Source: Mucilaginibacter ginsenosidivorans
GTDB taxonomy: Bacteria > Bacteroidota > Bacteroidia > Sphingobacteriales > Sphingobacteriaceae
Assembly: GCF_007971025.1 (NCBI RefSeq)
Contig: NZ_CP042436.1
Location: forward strand, 868,001 to 932,000
Length of the DNA stretch: 64,000 bases
Direction of reading: 5' to 3'
Below are positions 24,880 through 34,623 of this stretch, one piece after another (the stretch's first letter is position 1; each line of letters begins with the position of its first letter). The position numbers were made by a program, and so were the translations under genes. The notes under the pieces were generated by a model. The model saw only the letters and a program-made list of their open reading frames with translations, did not search any database and was not told the DNA's origin.

Positions 24880-25654
24880 ATTTGGAAGCCATTGCCAACT
24901 TATAAATGGCATTTGCCCAATATGAACCAAGCGCAGCGGCGCCTTTGACGTTTGGATGAAGGTGAAAAGTTCCGCGATGACCATTTTCCGGTATCAGGTC
25001 TGTAAGGGCATTCTTTTTAAAATAGCCGAAAGCCTTTTTATCGCCTATAAAAACCTTGCCTGGGTTAGCTGCCGCGTAGTATTTGACCAATTTCCTTAAT
25101 TGTGGGAAATAGCTTTGCAGCCGGTCGAGTCCCTGTTGCAAGTATTGTGCACCATTATATGTATTGGGGCTATACCATGTAGGGTAATGGAGCAGTATTT
25201 TGCTCTCCGGGTAATCGTTTAGCAGTTTATCTATGATGCTTTTCAAATTGCCGAAGTAGTTTTCTGGTGAAACCGGTGCACCGTTCGGCCCGGTTATGGC
25301 GCTATCGTTTGTACCGAGCATGATTGAGAATATCAACAGACCGGGCTTTTGTGCCAGCTCGCTTGCGGCCACTTCTACATGTTTGAATGTTTCGCCTGGC
25401 GGCAGAAAGTCTACTGTAGTAAATCCGCTCCGACCCTGGTTGGAGAAATTTACGGTAGCGATGCCTTCGCGGTGCTGTAAATTCATACTCGCGGTGGCGG
25501 GCGGGGCCTGTGTAACGGGATCGGCCAACTGTACGCCTTGGGTTATACTGTCGCCGATGTAAACAATATTGATCTCTTTGCTTTGCGCATACAGATCCAG
25601 GCTGCTCAAAAGCATCAGCCCGCCTAAAATAACGCTTCTTCTACTGGTCATCAT
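24878..25654 (-). CDS. Secreted SGNH/GDSL-family esterase or acetylhydrolase
   Basis: A 258-residue SGNH hydrolase with a signal peptide of about 23 residues (ending LYAQ). Block I is IGDSITQG with the nucleophile Ser, block III GTNDS supplies the Asn of the oxyanion hole, and block V appears as the FHLHPN segment with the catalytic His and an Asp in the preceding region. Such Bacteroidota enzymes often remove acetyl groups from glycans; the substrate here is unknown. The start codon directly follows the stop of the prolyl oligopeptidase gene, so they form an operon. Confidence 0.9.
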   Translation of the reverse strand: MMTSRRSVILGGLMLLSSLDLYAQSKEINIVYIGDSITQGVQLADPVTQAPPATASMNLQHREGIATVNFSNQGRSGFTTVDFLPPGETFKHVEVAASELAQKPGLLIFSIMLGTNDSAITGPNGAPVSPENYFGNLKSIIDKLLNDYPESKILLHYPTWYSPNTYNGAQYLQQGLDRLQSYFPQLRKLVKYYAAANPGKVFIGDKKAFGYFKKNALTDLIPENGHRGTFHLHPNVKGAAALGSYWANAIYKLAMASK

Positions 25655-27769
25655 CTACTTCCAATCTAATCCCATATTCTGGAACATGAACGCCCATTTA
25701 TCGGTCTGCCCGCTGATGATCTGTTCGGTCGACTGTCCCGCACCATGCCCCGCTTTGGTTTCGATACGGATCAATACAGGCGCCGTGCCTTTTTGGTATT
25801 CCTGTAACCTGGCACCGAATTTAAAAGAATGCGCTGGTACTACGCGGTCGTCATGGTCGGCGGTCGTAACCATGGTAGCCGGGTAATTGCCGGGCTTTAA
25901 GGCATGGTATGGCGAGTACTTGTACAGGTACTCAAACATTTCTTTATTGTCTTCAGCGGTTCCGTAATCATAGGCCCAACCAGCGCCTGCAGTGAATTTA
26001 TTGTAGCGAAGCATATCCATCACGCCAACCGCCGGAAAGGCTACCTTGCAAAGGTCGGGCCGCTGCGTCATTACTGCCCCAACGAGCAAACCACCGTTCG
26101 ATCCGCCTGAAATCGCAAGGTAATCTTTCGATGTATATTTATTTTTTTCCAGGTATTCCGCCGCAGCAATAAAATCGTCGAAAACGTTTTGCTTATGCAA
26201 CTTTGTTCCGGCGCGATGCCATGTTTCACCATATTCGCCACCACCGCGCAGGTTTGGTACCGCGTAAATACCGCCATGTTCAAGCAGGATGATATTCGAT
26301 GTACTAAAGGCCGGGGTAAGGCTAATATTGAATCCGCCGTAAGCATAAAGCAGTGTTGGGTTTTTGCCGTTCATAACCAGGCCTTTCTTATAGGTTATGA
26401 TCATTGGTATTTTCGTGCCGTCCTTCGACCTGTAAAAAACCTGTTTGGACCCATATTGAGTCGGATCAAATTGAACCCCTGATTTTTTAAATACGGTCGA
26501 CTGCCCGGTGGCAATATCATACTTAAAAATAGTAGGCGGGTAAACGTAATTGGTAAATGTGTAATAGGTTTCCTTTTCTTCCTTCTTCGTGCCGAAGCCT
26601 GCCGCCGTGCCTATAGCCGGCAATTCAATGGTCCGTTCCAGTTTTCCGTTCATAGCATATTGCAGCACCAGCGAGGCAGCATCCTTCAGATACTCGGCAA
26701 ATATTTTTCCTCCGCCGGTCGATACGGTCAGCACATTTTTCGTTGCGGGTATCAGGTCCTTCCAATGGATCGGCTTAGGGTCGGATGCATCTACGGTTAC
26801 AATTTTATGATTGGGCTGATATAAGTTGGTAAGTATGTAGAGCTTGCTGCCAACGTTATCGATCACGCTGTGATCGTTATCGAAATTATTGACAACGTTC
26901 ACAATTTCGCTCCCTGGTTTACTAAGATCCTGTATGTAAAGTTCGTTCCCGGTGGTGCTGTTTGCGGCGGATATAACAAGAAACCGCTGATCTTCCGTGA
27001 CGTAAGCGCCTATGTATCGTCGCGGCGTTTGCTCGCCGCCGAATATCAATTTATCCTGGGTTTGCGGGCTTCCCATCTGGTGATAGAATAGTTTATGATA
27101 TTGCGTCATCCCCGATAGCTGGCTGCCTTTTTTTGGCTTATCGTAGGTGCTGTAGTAAAAACCCTCGTTTCCCTTCCATGCTATACCGGTAAATTTCAGG
27201 TCGCGCAGGGTATCGCCTACCTGGGCTTTGTCATCAGTTTTGATGACGATCACCTTGCGCCAGTCCGAACCCGCTTCGGATATCTGGTAAGCAGCCAGGC
27301 TGCCATCTTTGGTAAAATCGATGCCCTGTAACGATGTGGTACCGTCAACGGAAAATTTATTGGGGTCGAGAAACACTTCCGGTGTACCATCACCCACCTG
27401 CCGCCAAAGAACAGATTGCGCCTGCAGACCATCGTTTTTATAAAAATACGTGTATTTGCCTTCCTTAAATGGTGCACTGTATTTTTCGTAGTTCCATAGA
27501 GTTTCCAGGCGCTTTTTTATCGAATCGCGAAACGGGATCTGCCCCAGGTAATCATAAGTGACTTTGTTTTCGTCTTTCACCCATTGCTTGGTGTCGGCAG
27601 CCTGGTCATCTTCGAGCCAGCGGTAAGGGTCGGGCACTTCGGTGCCAAAATAGGTGTTTACAGTATCAACTTTTTTGGTATTCGGGTAGGGAAGCTTTTT
27701 GATGATCATTTGTGCAAAAGTATAACTGGCCGATAAAACGGTCAGTATAAATAATGTCAGTTTCTTCAT
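25655..27769 (-). CDS. Prolyl oligopeptidase family serine peptidase (S9)
   Basis: A 704-residue S9A prolyl endopeptidase with a signal peptide (1-19, ending FAQ), so it is periplasmic. A seven-bladed beta-propeller occupies about 75-430, then the alpha/beta-hydrolase domain. The nucleophile is in SGGSNGGLLVG, the Asp in TADHDDRVVP and the His in ETKAGHGAG. The size is standard for the family. It cleaves after Pro in short peptides. The next gene, an SGNH hydrolase, begins immediately after its TAG. Confidence 0.95.
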   Translation of the reverse strand: MKKLTLFILTVLSASYTFAQMIIKKLPYPNTKKVDTVNTYFGTEVPDPYRWLEDDQAADTKQWVKDENKVTYDYLGQIPFRDSIKKRLETLWNYEKYSAPFKEGKYTYFYKNDGLQAQSVLWRQVGDGTPEVFLDPNKFSVDGTTSLQGIDFTKDGSLAAYQISEAGSDWRKVIVIKTDDKAQVGDTLRDLKFTGIAWKGNEGFYYSTYDKPKKGSQLSGMTQYHKLFYHQMGSPQTQDKLIFGGEQTPRRYIGAYVTEDQRFLVISAANSTTGNELYIQDLSKPGSEIVNVVNNFDNDHSVIDNVGSKLYILTNLYQPNHKIVTVDASDPKPIHWKDLIPATKNVLTVSTGGGKIFAEYLKDAASLVLQYAMNGKLERTIELPAIGTAAGFGTKKEEKETYYTFTNYVYPPTIFKYDIATGQSTVFKKSGVQFDPTQYGSKQVFYRSKDGTKIPMIITYKKGLVMNGKNPTLLYAYGGFNISLTPAFSTSNIILLEHGGIYAVPNLRGGGEYGETWHRAGTKLHKQNVFDDFIAAAEYLEKNKYTSKDYLAISGGSNGGLLVGAVMTQRPDLCKVAFPAVGVMDMLRYNKFTAGAGWAYDYGTAEDNKEMFEYLYKYSPYHALKPGNYPATMVTTADHDDRVVPAHSFKFGARLQEYQKGTAPVLIRIETKAGHGAGQSTEQIISGQTDKWAFMFQNMGLDWK

Positions 27770-27834
27770 GGCAGCAGGGCTAATGAAAAACCAAGATAGT
27801 ATTTTGAGGGGAAAGGTAAAAGGATAAAGGTTGT

Positions 27835-29451
27835 TTAATCGCCCAGCAGCGCTTTCAAAGATTCAATAGTGTCAGCCTCTTCCTTAGGCTTGTCATGCCG
27901 CCAGCGCAGGATGCGAGGGAAACGCAATGCTACACCCGATTTATGCCGGGTTGAACGGTTAATACCTTCAAAGCCGATCTCGAACACCAGTTCGGGCTTT
28001 ACTGTACGTACGGGACCGAATTTTTCCAGCGTATTACGTTTGACGAAGTGATCGACTTTATTGATCTCCGCATCGGTAAGCCCTGAATAAGCTTTAGCAA
28101 AAGGGACCAGCTTATCACCGTCCCAGACTGCAAAAGTATAATCAGTGTACAGGTCAGCGCGGCGGCCGTGCCCTTTTTGCGCATAGATCATAACAGCATC
28201 TACCGATAACGGATCGATCTTCCATTTCCACCAATCGCCACGACGACGACCTACCTGGTAAGCGGCGCTTTTGCGTTTCAGCATAACGCCTTCGGCAACC
28301 ATGGCACGCGACTCATCGCGACGCTCCGCCAGTTCATCCCAGCTGTTAAAATTGACCAGTACCGACAACCGGAATATCTCCGGGTGCGGTGTTTCGGCCT
28401 GCAATTGCTCGAGTATTTCCCTTCGTTCCGACTGGCTTTTATGGCGGATATCTTCACCATTATATTCTACGCAATCGTATGCGATGACTGCCACCGGGCT
28501 CTCCTCCAGTATTTTCTTGCTCAGGTTTTTCCGGCCAATGCGGGTTTGCAACACATTAAATGGCAGCGGCAAGCCATTTCTGAAACTAAGTATCTCCCCA
28601 TCCAAAACTGTTCCATCAGGCAATGCATCCAGGAAAGGATGTAGCTCGGGAAATTTTTCCGTTGCCAGGTCCTCGCCACGGCTCCAGATAAATATTTTGC
28701 CGGCGCGCTTGATCATTTGTGCGCGTATACCATCCCATTTCCACTCGGCCTGCCAGTTTGCGGCATCGCCCAATGCACCTTGCAATTCCTCAACCGAGCG
28801 TTGTTTTTCAGAAGTTTCCTGTATGGGGTAGGCCAAAAAGAACGGGTAAGGCCGGGATATATCGTCCGTCGCATCCTGGTCCTGTATCAATTGTTTATAT
28901 AAATACGTTTCCGGTTGCCAGCTACCCATTATGCGATGGGTAAGTGTTGCAGCGTCCAGCCCCGAAACTTCTGACAAGGCCTTGATGACGAGGTTTTGCG
29001 AAACCCCCACACGGAAGCCACCCGTGAGTATTTTATTAAACACAAAGCGTTCCTGTGTATTCAGCATCGCCCACGAATCAATTAGCCATAGTTTCTTTTG
29101 TCCTTCGGTCTTATCGCCAAGGGTGTTGATCTCGGCTATCCATTCGGTAAGCGATCTGTCGCTTCCCTCACTCCCCTCCGGCATTAGCAGCGACATGGTT
29201 TCGGCCAGGTCGCCCACTACCTGGTAACTTTCTTCGAACAGCCAAACCGGGATATTGGATACCTCCATCGCCCAGGCGCGAATGAGTGTTGAATTGATCT
29301 GCCTCTTTGGTTTGCGCCCGGTAAAAAGCGCGAGCATGTGCATTTTATCGGTATCGGGTACATTATTAAAGTAATCTTTTAAAACCTTTACCTTTTCATT
29401 GGTTTTATTGGTTTCATCGAGTGAGAGAAAGAGTTGAGCGAAGGCTTTCAT
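27835..29451 (-). CDS. ATP-dependent DNA ligase of the ligase-associated repair cluster
   Basis: A 538-residue ATP-dependent DNA ligase of the family found with an MBL-type exonuclease, a DEXH helicase (Lhr-like) and the PdeM endonuclease. The adenylation lysine is Lys238 in WKWDG (K-x-D-G); further nucleotidyltransferase motifs are LDGEIL, VMLKRKS (motif IV-like, K) and DWWKWK (motif V). The N-terminal 200 residues are the DNA-binding domain, and the C terminus is an OB-fold. It overlaps the exonuclease gene by four bases (ATGA), a sign of translational coupling. The helicase and PdeM genes are not in the window. It is distinct from the essential NAD-dependent LigA. Confidence 0.94.
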   Translation of the reverse strand: MKAFAQLFLSLDETNKTNEKVKVLKDYFNNVPDTDKMHMLALFTGRKPKRQINSTLIRAWAMEVSNIPVWLFEESYQVVGDLAETMSLLMPEGSEGSDRSLTEWIAEINTLGDKTEGQKKLWLIDSWAMLNTQERFVFNKILTGGFRVGVSQNLVIKALSEVSGLDAATLTHRIMGSWQPETYLYKQLIQDQDATDDISRPYPFFLAYPIQETSEKQRSVEELQGALGDAANWQAEWKWDGIRAQMIKRAGKIFIWSRGEDLATEKFPELHPFLDALPDGTVLDGEILSFRNGLPLPFNVLQTRIGRKNLSKKILEESPVAVIAYDCVEYNGEDIRHKSQSERREILEQLQAETPHPEIFRLSVLVNFNSWDELAERRDESRAMVAEGVMLKRKSAAYQVGRRRGDWWKWKIDPLSVDAVMIYAQKGHGRRADLYTDYTFAVWDGDKLVPFAKAYSGLTDAEINKVDHFVKRNTLEKFGPVRTVKPELVFEIGFEGINRSTRHKSGVALRFPRILRWRHDKPKEEADTIESLKALLGD

Positions 29452-30491
29452 GATTTACCTGCCTCCTCGCCGCTCCCTGGTAATTGTTCAGTGGCTTCCT
29501 GTTCCTCGTTGCCATAAAGCGTATGCACCTCGTGCGCATCAAAACCGATCTCGTTCAGATAGCGGGAAAAGGAAGCGGTATACCCATGGGTAAGATAAAC
29601 TTTTTCACAGCCTGTGGCATCTATCGCAGCAATAAGGCCATCCCAATCGGCATGATCAGACAACACAAACCCCCGATCGGCAGCGCGGCGACGTTTTGCG
29701 CCACGTATGGCCATCCATCCCGAACAATAACCAAAACTATACGGCCCGAATTTTCGCATCCAGGGCGTGCCTACCGACGACGGAGGCGCCAGCACAATAC
29801 CTTTTCTTATTTCATCGCGCGGTGTCTCGGGTGTTATGCGTATCGTAGGATTTAACTTTACACCGTTTGCGCGCAATGCCTGGTTTGTATTTTCGATAAC
29901 CCCGTGAGTGTACACATTTCCGTTAAACAGGTCGAGGTTTTGCAGGATGCGTTGTGCCTTACCTAATGAATACCCAACCAATACGGTTGCCACGCCGTTA
30001 TCCAAATTAGTGCGCCACCACGAATTAACATCTTCAAATGTTTTCACCTGCGGTTTCCACTTATAAACAGGCATCCCGAAGGTGCATTCGGATATAAAAT
30101 GATGGCATTTTACCGGCTCGAATGGCGTGGATATGCCGTCATTCTCCACTTTATAATCGCCCGAAACAACCCAAACCTCGCCCTGGTACTCCACTTTTAT
30201 TTGCGCCGAGCCTATAACGTGACCCGCCGGGAACAGGGATATTTCGACACCGTTTTTCTTCACCTTTTCGCCATATTCAACTGTCTGCAAATTGATGTCG
30301 CCTAAACGGTAAAGCAATACCTGTTTTGATAAGTGGTGCGCCAGGTAATGCTTGTGCCCCCAATAGGCATGGTCCGAATGTGCGTGGGTTATCACCGCAT
30401 CATCAACAGGTTTCCAGGGGTCGATATAAAACCTTCCCTGGCTACAGTAAATACCGCTGTCGGTAAATTCGAGCAATGGTTTTTTTGGCAT
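29448..30491 (-). CDS. Ligase-associated DNA damage response exonuclease (MBL fold)
   Basis: A 347-residue metallo-beta-lactamase-fold nuclease of the beta-CASP/SNM1-related group that accompanies ATP-dependent ligases. The metal-binding H-x-H-x-D-H is His36, His38, Asp40, His41 in THAHSDHAYW. Later ligands are in FPAGHVIGSAQ, SGDYK and LSDHADW, plus a terminal His in LTHG. The family is thought to trim DNA ends before ligation; this is family knowledge and not proven here. It is the first gene of the two-gene unit with the ligase. Confidence 0.93.
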   Translation of the reverse strand: MPKKPLLEFTDSGIYCSQGRFYIDPWKPVDDAVITHAHSDHAYWGHKHYLAHHLSKQVLLYRLGDINLQTVEYGEKVKKNGVEISLFPAGHVIGSAQIKVEYQGEVWVVSGDYKVENDGISTPFEPVKCHHFISECTFGMPVYKWKPQVKTFEDVNSWWRTNLDNGVATVLVGYSLGKAQRILQNLDLFNGNVYTHGVIENTNQALRANGVKLNPTIRITPETPRDEIRKGIVLAPPSSVGTPWMRKFGPYSFGYCSGWMAIRGAKRRRAADRGFVLSDHADWDGLIAAIDATGCEKVYLTHGYTASFSRYLNEIGFDAHEVHTLYGNEEQEATEQLPGSGEEAGKS

Positions 30492-30525
30492 GTGGTTTAA
30501 TAACCTTCAGCGTTGCAAATGGTTT

Positions 30526-30558
30526 TAAACAAAAATATCCCGGCACGCCGGGATATTT
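30526..30558 (-). terminator. Terminator of the tail-specific protease gene
   Basis: AAATATCCCGGC (30533-30544) and GCCGGGATATTT (30547-30558) form a perfect 12-bp stem with an AC loop. On the minus strand it is followed by a T-run. It lies 22 bases after the stop of the protease gene. Confidence 0.9.
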
Positions 30559-30579
30559 CAAACAGATGTGCTATTTTCT

Positions 30580-32730
30580 TTACTGCTGGCTTGGCGGTAC
30601 AAGTGTGTTGGTATACTTGCTGCCAAGGTTGATATAATCGGTCAGTATCTGCCCCGCTTCTATTTTCAGGAAGTCAAGATCCTCGTTACGGGGTTTTGCC
30701 TCACCTTTTTTCAATGGCTTTAAACCCAGGGCCACACGTTTTTCATTGTCCCGCTCGAACGATTTTTGCTCGTCGGCATCACGTTGTTTTTTAAGTTCCT
30801 GCTCGTTCAACGAAACACTTTTCTCGCTGTCATGCTTCTGGAAATCGGCGATATCCTGCATCAGTAATTTATAGCTTGCGCTGCCTGCCATGCGCTGATC
30901 GTGCAGTTGTATCAATTTTGGTGTCACACCCGAAAAATCGCCAACACGGGTATAATCGCTCTTGGCAATCACATCAAATGGCAATGCAGATGGTTCAGTA
31001 TCTTCACCATATTTATTCAACGGGATAAGTGAAGGGAACTTGATGTCCGGCGTAACGCCCTTATGCTGGGTCGAGTTGCCGCTGATCCGATAAAATTTCG
31101 CGATCGTCAGGTTAAGCTGCCCGTACTTGCTTTGGCTACCCGGAGCAATCGGCTTTTTGTTTGACGCCGACTGGGACAGTTTGTCGGTTGCCGATGGCTT
31201 AATTATCCTGTCGAGGTCGATAGCATTCTGAACGGTACCCTTGCCGTAGGTTTGTGTACCAATGATCAGCGCGCGGCCGTAGTCCTGCATAGCGCCGGCG
31301 AATATCTCGGATGCCGACGCACTAAAACGATCCACCAGCACTGCCATAGGGCCGCTGTACGAAATGGTTGGGTCCTCATCGTTATCTGCTTCTATCTGGT
31401 CGTTAGGATTGCGCACCTGCACAACCGGGCCCGATTTGATGAAAAGGCCACTCAGGTCAACTGCTTCCAATAACGAACCCCCACCGTTTTCACGCAGGTC
31501 GATAACCACTCCGTCCACGTTCTCGCGCTTAAGCGTATCCAGTATCAGTTTTACATCGCGTGTTGTGCTCTTATAATTCGGGTTGCCCGATTTATAGTCA
31601 TTGTAGTCGATATAAAACGCGGGAATGGATATAACACCGATCTTCACTGTTTTTCCGTTGGAATTATAGGTGCGTATTTCCTGTTTGGCCGACTGATCTT
31701 TAAGGATGATCTTTTCGCGCACCATTTCAACAACCTTGGGTTTGCTGGCCACATTGCTGCCTTTCGGTAATATCTCCAAACGAACAATGGTACCTTTAGT
31801 GCCGCGTATCAGGGCAATAGCATTGTCAATACGCCAGCCTATCACGTTTTGGAACTCTCCTGTTTTCCCCTGTGCAACGCCAACTATCCGGTCTTCAGGA
31901 GATATCTGGTGACTTTTGTCAGCCGGGCCACCCGGTACAATGGTTTTGATGGTAACATATTCATTTTCGCTCAAAAGCGTAGCTCCGATCCCTTCGAGCG
32001 AACGCGACATCTCGATATTAAAATTGGCCGCGTTTGCCGGGCTGAAATAGTTGGTATGCGGATCGATAGCATTTGTAAATGCGTCCATAAAAATCTGGAA
32101 CACATCCTGGTTGTTCAGTTTGTTGGATTGCGACAACAGGTTTTCGTAACGCTTGCGCAACGTTTCTTTATTTTTTGCGGCATCGTTCCCTGTAAGCTTC
32201 AGGTTTAGCAGATCGTATTTTACGCGCTCTGTCCAGGCTTTATCACTTTCGGCCTGCGATGCGAAAAAGTTTGAGCTGTCGCGGTCATAAGTAAAACGGT
32301 CGTTGCTGGTGAAATCAAAATTTTTGTCCAGCTGAGCCAGTGAATATTTAATGCGGTCGTTATACCTTTTCTGGTAAACATTGAACATGTAGAACACATC
32401 GTTCAGGTTACCGTCTTTCAGGTCGTCATCCAGTACCGTTTTGAATTTTGAGAAATCCTGCAGGTCCGAGGCTAAAAGGTAATTGTGATTCTCGTCAAGT
32501 TCTTTGATATAACGATTATAGATCACCTGCGAGATAGAATCATTCAGGCTAACCTTTTTATAGTTGTATTCGGTTATCAGGTCGGCTACATAGCGGCATA
32601 CCGTGCTTTGCTGTGCATCCGGTGTCAGATCGTTGGAACCGGCAACCTTTACCATCGGATGCTGTTTAGGCGAGGCTTTGCACGCCAGCGCGGCGCCCAA
32701 AAGCAACAAAATATATACTTTCTTAAACAT
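30580..32730 (-). CDS. Tail-specific S41 protease (Prc type), lipoprotein
   Basis: A 716-residue carboxy-terminal protease like E. coli Prc. I start at ATG 32730, which gives a lipoprotein signal MFKKVYILLLLGAALAC with the lipobox AALAC; an ATG 15 codons upstream would hide it. Features in order: Prc N-terminal helical domain (about 50-235, including LDENHNYLLASDLQDF), a PDZ domain near 245-340, the S41 core with RFSASASEIFAGAMQDYGRA and TYGKGTVQ (Ser and Lys), and a C-terminal DUF3340-like domain. It degrades C-terminally tagged or misfolded envelope proteins. It has its own terminator. Confidence 0.95.
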   Translation of the reverse strand: MFKKVYILLLLGAALACKASPKQHPMVKVAGSNDLTPDAQQSTVCRYVADLITEYNYKKVSLNDSISQVIYNRYIKELDENHNYLLASDLQDFSKFKTVLDDDLKDGNLNDVFYMFNVYQKRYNDRIKYSLAQLDKNFDFTSNDRFTYDRDSSNFFASQAESDKAWTERVKYDLLNLKLTGNDAAKNKETLRKRYENLLSQSNKLNNQDVFQIFMDAFTNAIDPHTNYFSPANAANFNIEMSRSLEGIGATLLSENEYVTIKTIVPGGPADKSHQISPEDRIVGVAQGKTGEFQNVIGWRIDNAIALIRGTKGTIVRLEILPKGSNVASKPKVVEMVREKIILKDQSAKQEIRTYNSNGKTVKIGVISIPAFYIDYNDYKSGNPNYKSTTRDVKLILDTLKRENVDGVVIDLRENGGGSLLEAVDLSGLFIKSGPVVQVRNPNDQIEADNDEDPTISYSGPMAVLVDRFSASASEIFAGAMQDYGRALIIGTQTYGKGTVQNAIDLDRIIKPSATDKLSQSASNKKPIAPGSQSKYGQLNLTIAKFYRISGNSTQHKGVTPDIKFPSLIPLNKYGEDTEPSALPFDVIAKSDYTRVGDFSGVTPKLIQLHDQRMAGSASYKLLMQDIADFQKHDSEKSVSLNEQELKKQRDADEQKSFERDNEKRVALGLKPLKKGEAKPRNEDLDFLKIEAGQILTDYINLGSKYTNTLVPPSQQ

Positions 32731-32905
32731 ATCTTTTACTTTATTCAAATCGGGACTATAGTTAAATACCAACACTTCTTCTAATTATAAGTTTTTTCTG
32801 TTCTAAATAAAAAGAGACAGTGTAAAGCTGCCTCCTTATCAGGATAACAATATTACAAATTATTGTTTGCTAGAATAATTTAGTTGAAGTAAAGTTTAAA
32901 CAATT

Positions 32906-33523
32906 TTACAAATCTTTAGCAGCAGCGTCGGGTGTTTCGGCATACCTGTTTGCGATGAAGGCTTTATTCTGGCCGAGCATGGGTATCATTTTATTTATCT
33001 CGTCCATTTTATCCTTCATTCCTTTTGCCTGTGCCATATCGTGTGCCTCATTCAGATCGGCGCGTGCCGATGGGAGGTCACCGAGGCGTTCTTTCACTAT
33101 GGCCAGGTCAAGCAGGTTGTCAATGGTCAGCCTGTCGTCGTTTTGCCCGCGCGAAAGGTTATTGCTTTGCAGCAGGTACCATTTCGCCTCCGAAAACCGG
33201 TGCATTTTGATATATAACTCCGCCAGGTCGCTAAAATTGTAACTGGCCACATTATATATTCGCCAGCTCATATTGTGTTTAACGGTTTTGAGCAATACTT
33301 TTTCGCGGGCCTGCATGCTGAACCAGCTTTCATCATATTGATACGGCTTTACTTCGGTAAGTAAGACTACCTGGCGTTCGCTAACGTGACACAGGGACCG
33401 GTCTTTTATTTGCGGTATGTTCCGTAATATGGGGTGTTTTTTCTTTTTGAAGGAGATATGCAGGAATTGTGCCGATGCCGAAAGGCTGAAGACAGAAAAT
33501 AAAATAATTAATTTATAGCGCAT
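32906..33523 (-). CDS. Secreted TPR-like protein, unknown function
   Basis: A 205-residue protein with a signal peptide (1-18, ending SASAQ). Residues about 95-185 form two or three TPR-like helix pairs (YNFSDLAELYIKMHRFSEAKWYL; DNLLDLAIVKERLGDLPSARADL). No enzymatic motif is visible. Such proteins usually scaffold envelope complexes. It stands alone, with 130 and 198 bases of featureless AT-rich DNA on its sides. Confidence 0.75.
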   Translation of the reverse strand: MRYKLIILFSVFSLSASAQFLHISFKKKKHPILRNIPQIKDRSLCHVSERQVVLLTEVKPYQYDESWFSMQAREKVLLKTVKHNMSWRIYNVASYNFSDLAELYIKMHRFSEAKWYLLQSNNLSRGQNDDRLTIDNLLDLAIVKERLGDLPSARADLNEAHDMAQAKGMKDKMDEINKMIPMLGQNKAFIANRYAETPDAAAKDL

Positions 33524-33721
33524 TAAATCTCTCCCTCTGAATAGTTTAAATAATTATTTAGCTCGCTAAAATAACGATAATTCGTTAAATTATAAATTGT
33601 TGTATTTATACGGGTTACAACGGTTATTTGTTTAGGTTAGTTTATAGCTGAACTGTAAAGATTTTGCGGGAAGTGCACAGTTTTTATTAATAGCGGGGAT
33701 GCCAGCTTTCCGCAACCGCTT

Positions 33722-34564
33722 TCAGGAAAATACTTCGATGCCGTTATCATAAGCGGCCCAAACCATATAGGGATGGGTATCGGCATGATAGGTTTCGCCT
33801 TTTGCCGAGATGCCGATAACACCTGCAAAACCATCGAACGATTTCATTTCGTTCAGCGTTTTTGCAGTTGCCATTTGCAGCGACATGCCATCCGTTACCC
33901 GGGTAACAATTTTTGGGGCCACGGCACCGGCCACAATATCCTCGCCTACTCCGGTACAAGATATGCCTGCGTACTGGTTCACATAATTTCCTGCAGCTGT
34001 TGCTGAGTCGCTTACCCTGCCGGGTATTTCAAAGCCTTTACCCCCTGTCGAGGTTCCTGCTGCCAGGTCGCCATAAAAGTCAAGCGCCACGCAGCCAACC
34101 GTACCCAGGCGTATGGAATCGCTCAGTTTCTTTTCGTATTCGTGCCTCCGCTGGGGTATTTCGGGGTCGTAGTGCGGGATACCTTGCTGGCGCGCAAACT
34201 CGCGGGCGCCTTTTCCGGCTAAAACCTTATCTGGCCGGCGCAGAAGCTTTTCGGCCACGCAAATGGGGTTTTTGACATTTTCGATATTGATCACCCCAGA
34301 AAACTCCATGGTTTTGCCGTCCATCAGCGAAGCGCTCATCCTTATCTTACCGTCGCTTTGTATCTGCGAACCCGTGCCTGCATTAAACAGGTCGCAGTCC
34401 TCCAGCAGGCAAACCGTGTAAACTACGGTTTCAATCGCGTTATGGGTTTCCAGGTACCTGTGGCCCAGCTTCACAATTTCCCTTAATGCCGCCTGTTTAG
34501 CTTGTTTAACCTCCTGGTTAGTCTTCGATTCGCTAAAAAAGCCTCCATGAATTATCAACTTCAT
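33722..34564 (-). CDS. Isoaspartyl peptidase / L-asparaginase (Ntn hydrolase)
   Basis: A 280-residue plant-type asparaginase. Precursors self-cleave before a Thr that becomes the nucleophile; here this is Thr155 in the segment LGTVGCVALD. Downstream family motifs are AAGTSTGG and GAGEDIV-like TGVGEDIV. These enzymes hydrolyse beta-aspartyl dipeptides. It follows cyanophycinase on the same strand after 59 bases. Cyanophycinase releases beta-Asp-Arg dipeptides, which this enzyme would split to Asp and Arg, so the two complete the pathway. No signal peptide; the enzyme is cytoplasmic. Confidence 0.92.
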   Translation of the reverse strand: MKLIIHGGFFSESKTNQEVKQAKQAALREIVKLGHRYLETHNAIETVVYTVCLLEDCDLFNAGTGSQIQSDGKIRMSASLMDGKTMEFSGVINIENVKNPICVAEKLLRRPDKVLAGKGAREFARQQGIPHYDPEIPQRRHEYEKKLSDSIRLGTVGCVALDFYGDLAAGTSTGGKGFEIPGRVSDSATAAGNYVNQYAGISCTGVGEDIVAGAVAPKIVTRVTDGMSLQMATAKTLNEMKSFDGFAGVIGISAKGETYHADTHPYMVWAAYDNGIEVFS

Positions 34565-34611
34565 GAGCCGTTTTTTTTAAGATAAGATGAAATATTAGGG
34601 GAAATGATATC

Positions 34612-34619
34612 CAAAGTTA
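34612..34619 (-). promoter_or_regulatory. Candidate internal -7 box before the isoaspartyl peptidase gene
   Basis: Minus-strand TAACTTTG is an exact TAnnTTTG, starting 5 bases downstream of the cyanophycinase stop and 48 bases before the peptidase start. No TTTG lies at the proper distance upstream, so it is only suggestive of a second promoter within the operon. Confidence 0.35.
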
Positions 34620-34623
34620 ACGA

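Noticed and set aside
33524..33721. RNA gene or small ORF in the 198-base gap before the TPR-like gene
   Set aside because: AT-rich sequence without tRNA-like arms, terminator or ORF of note.
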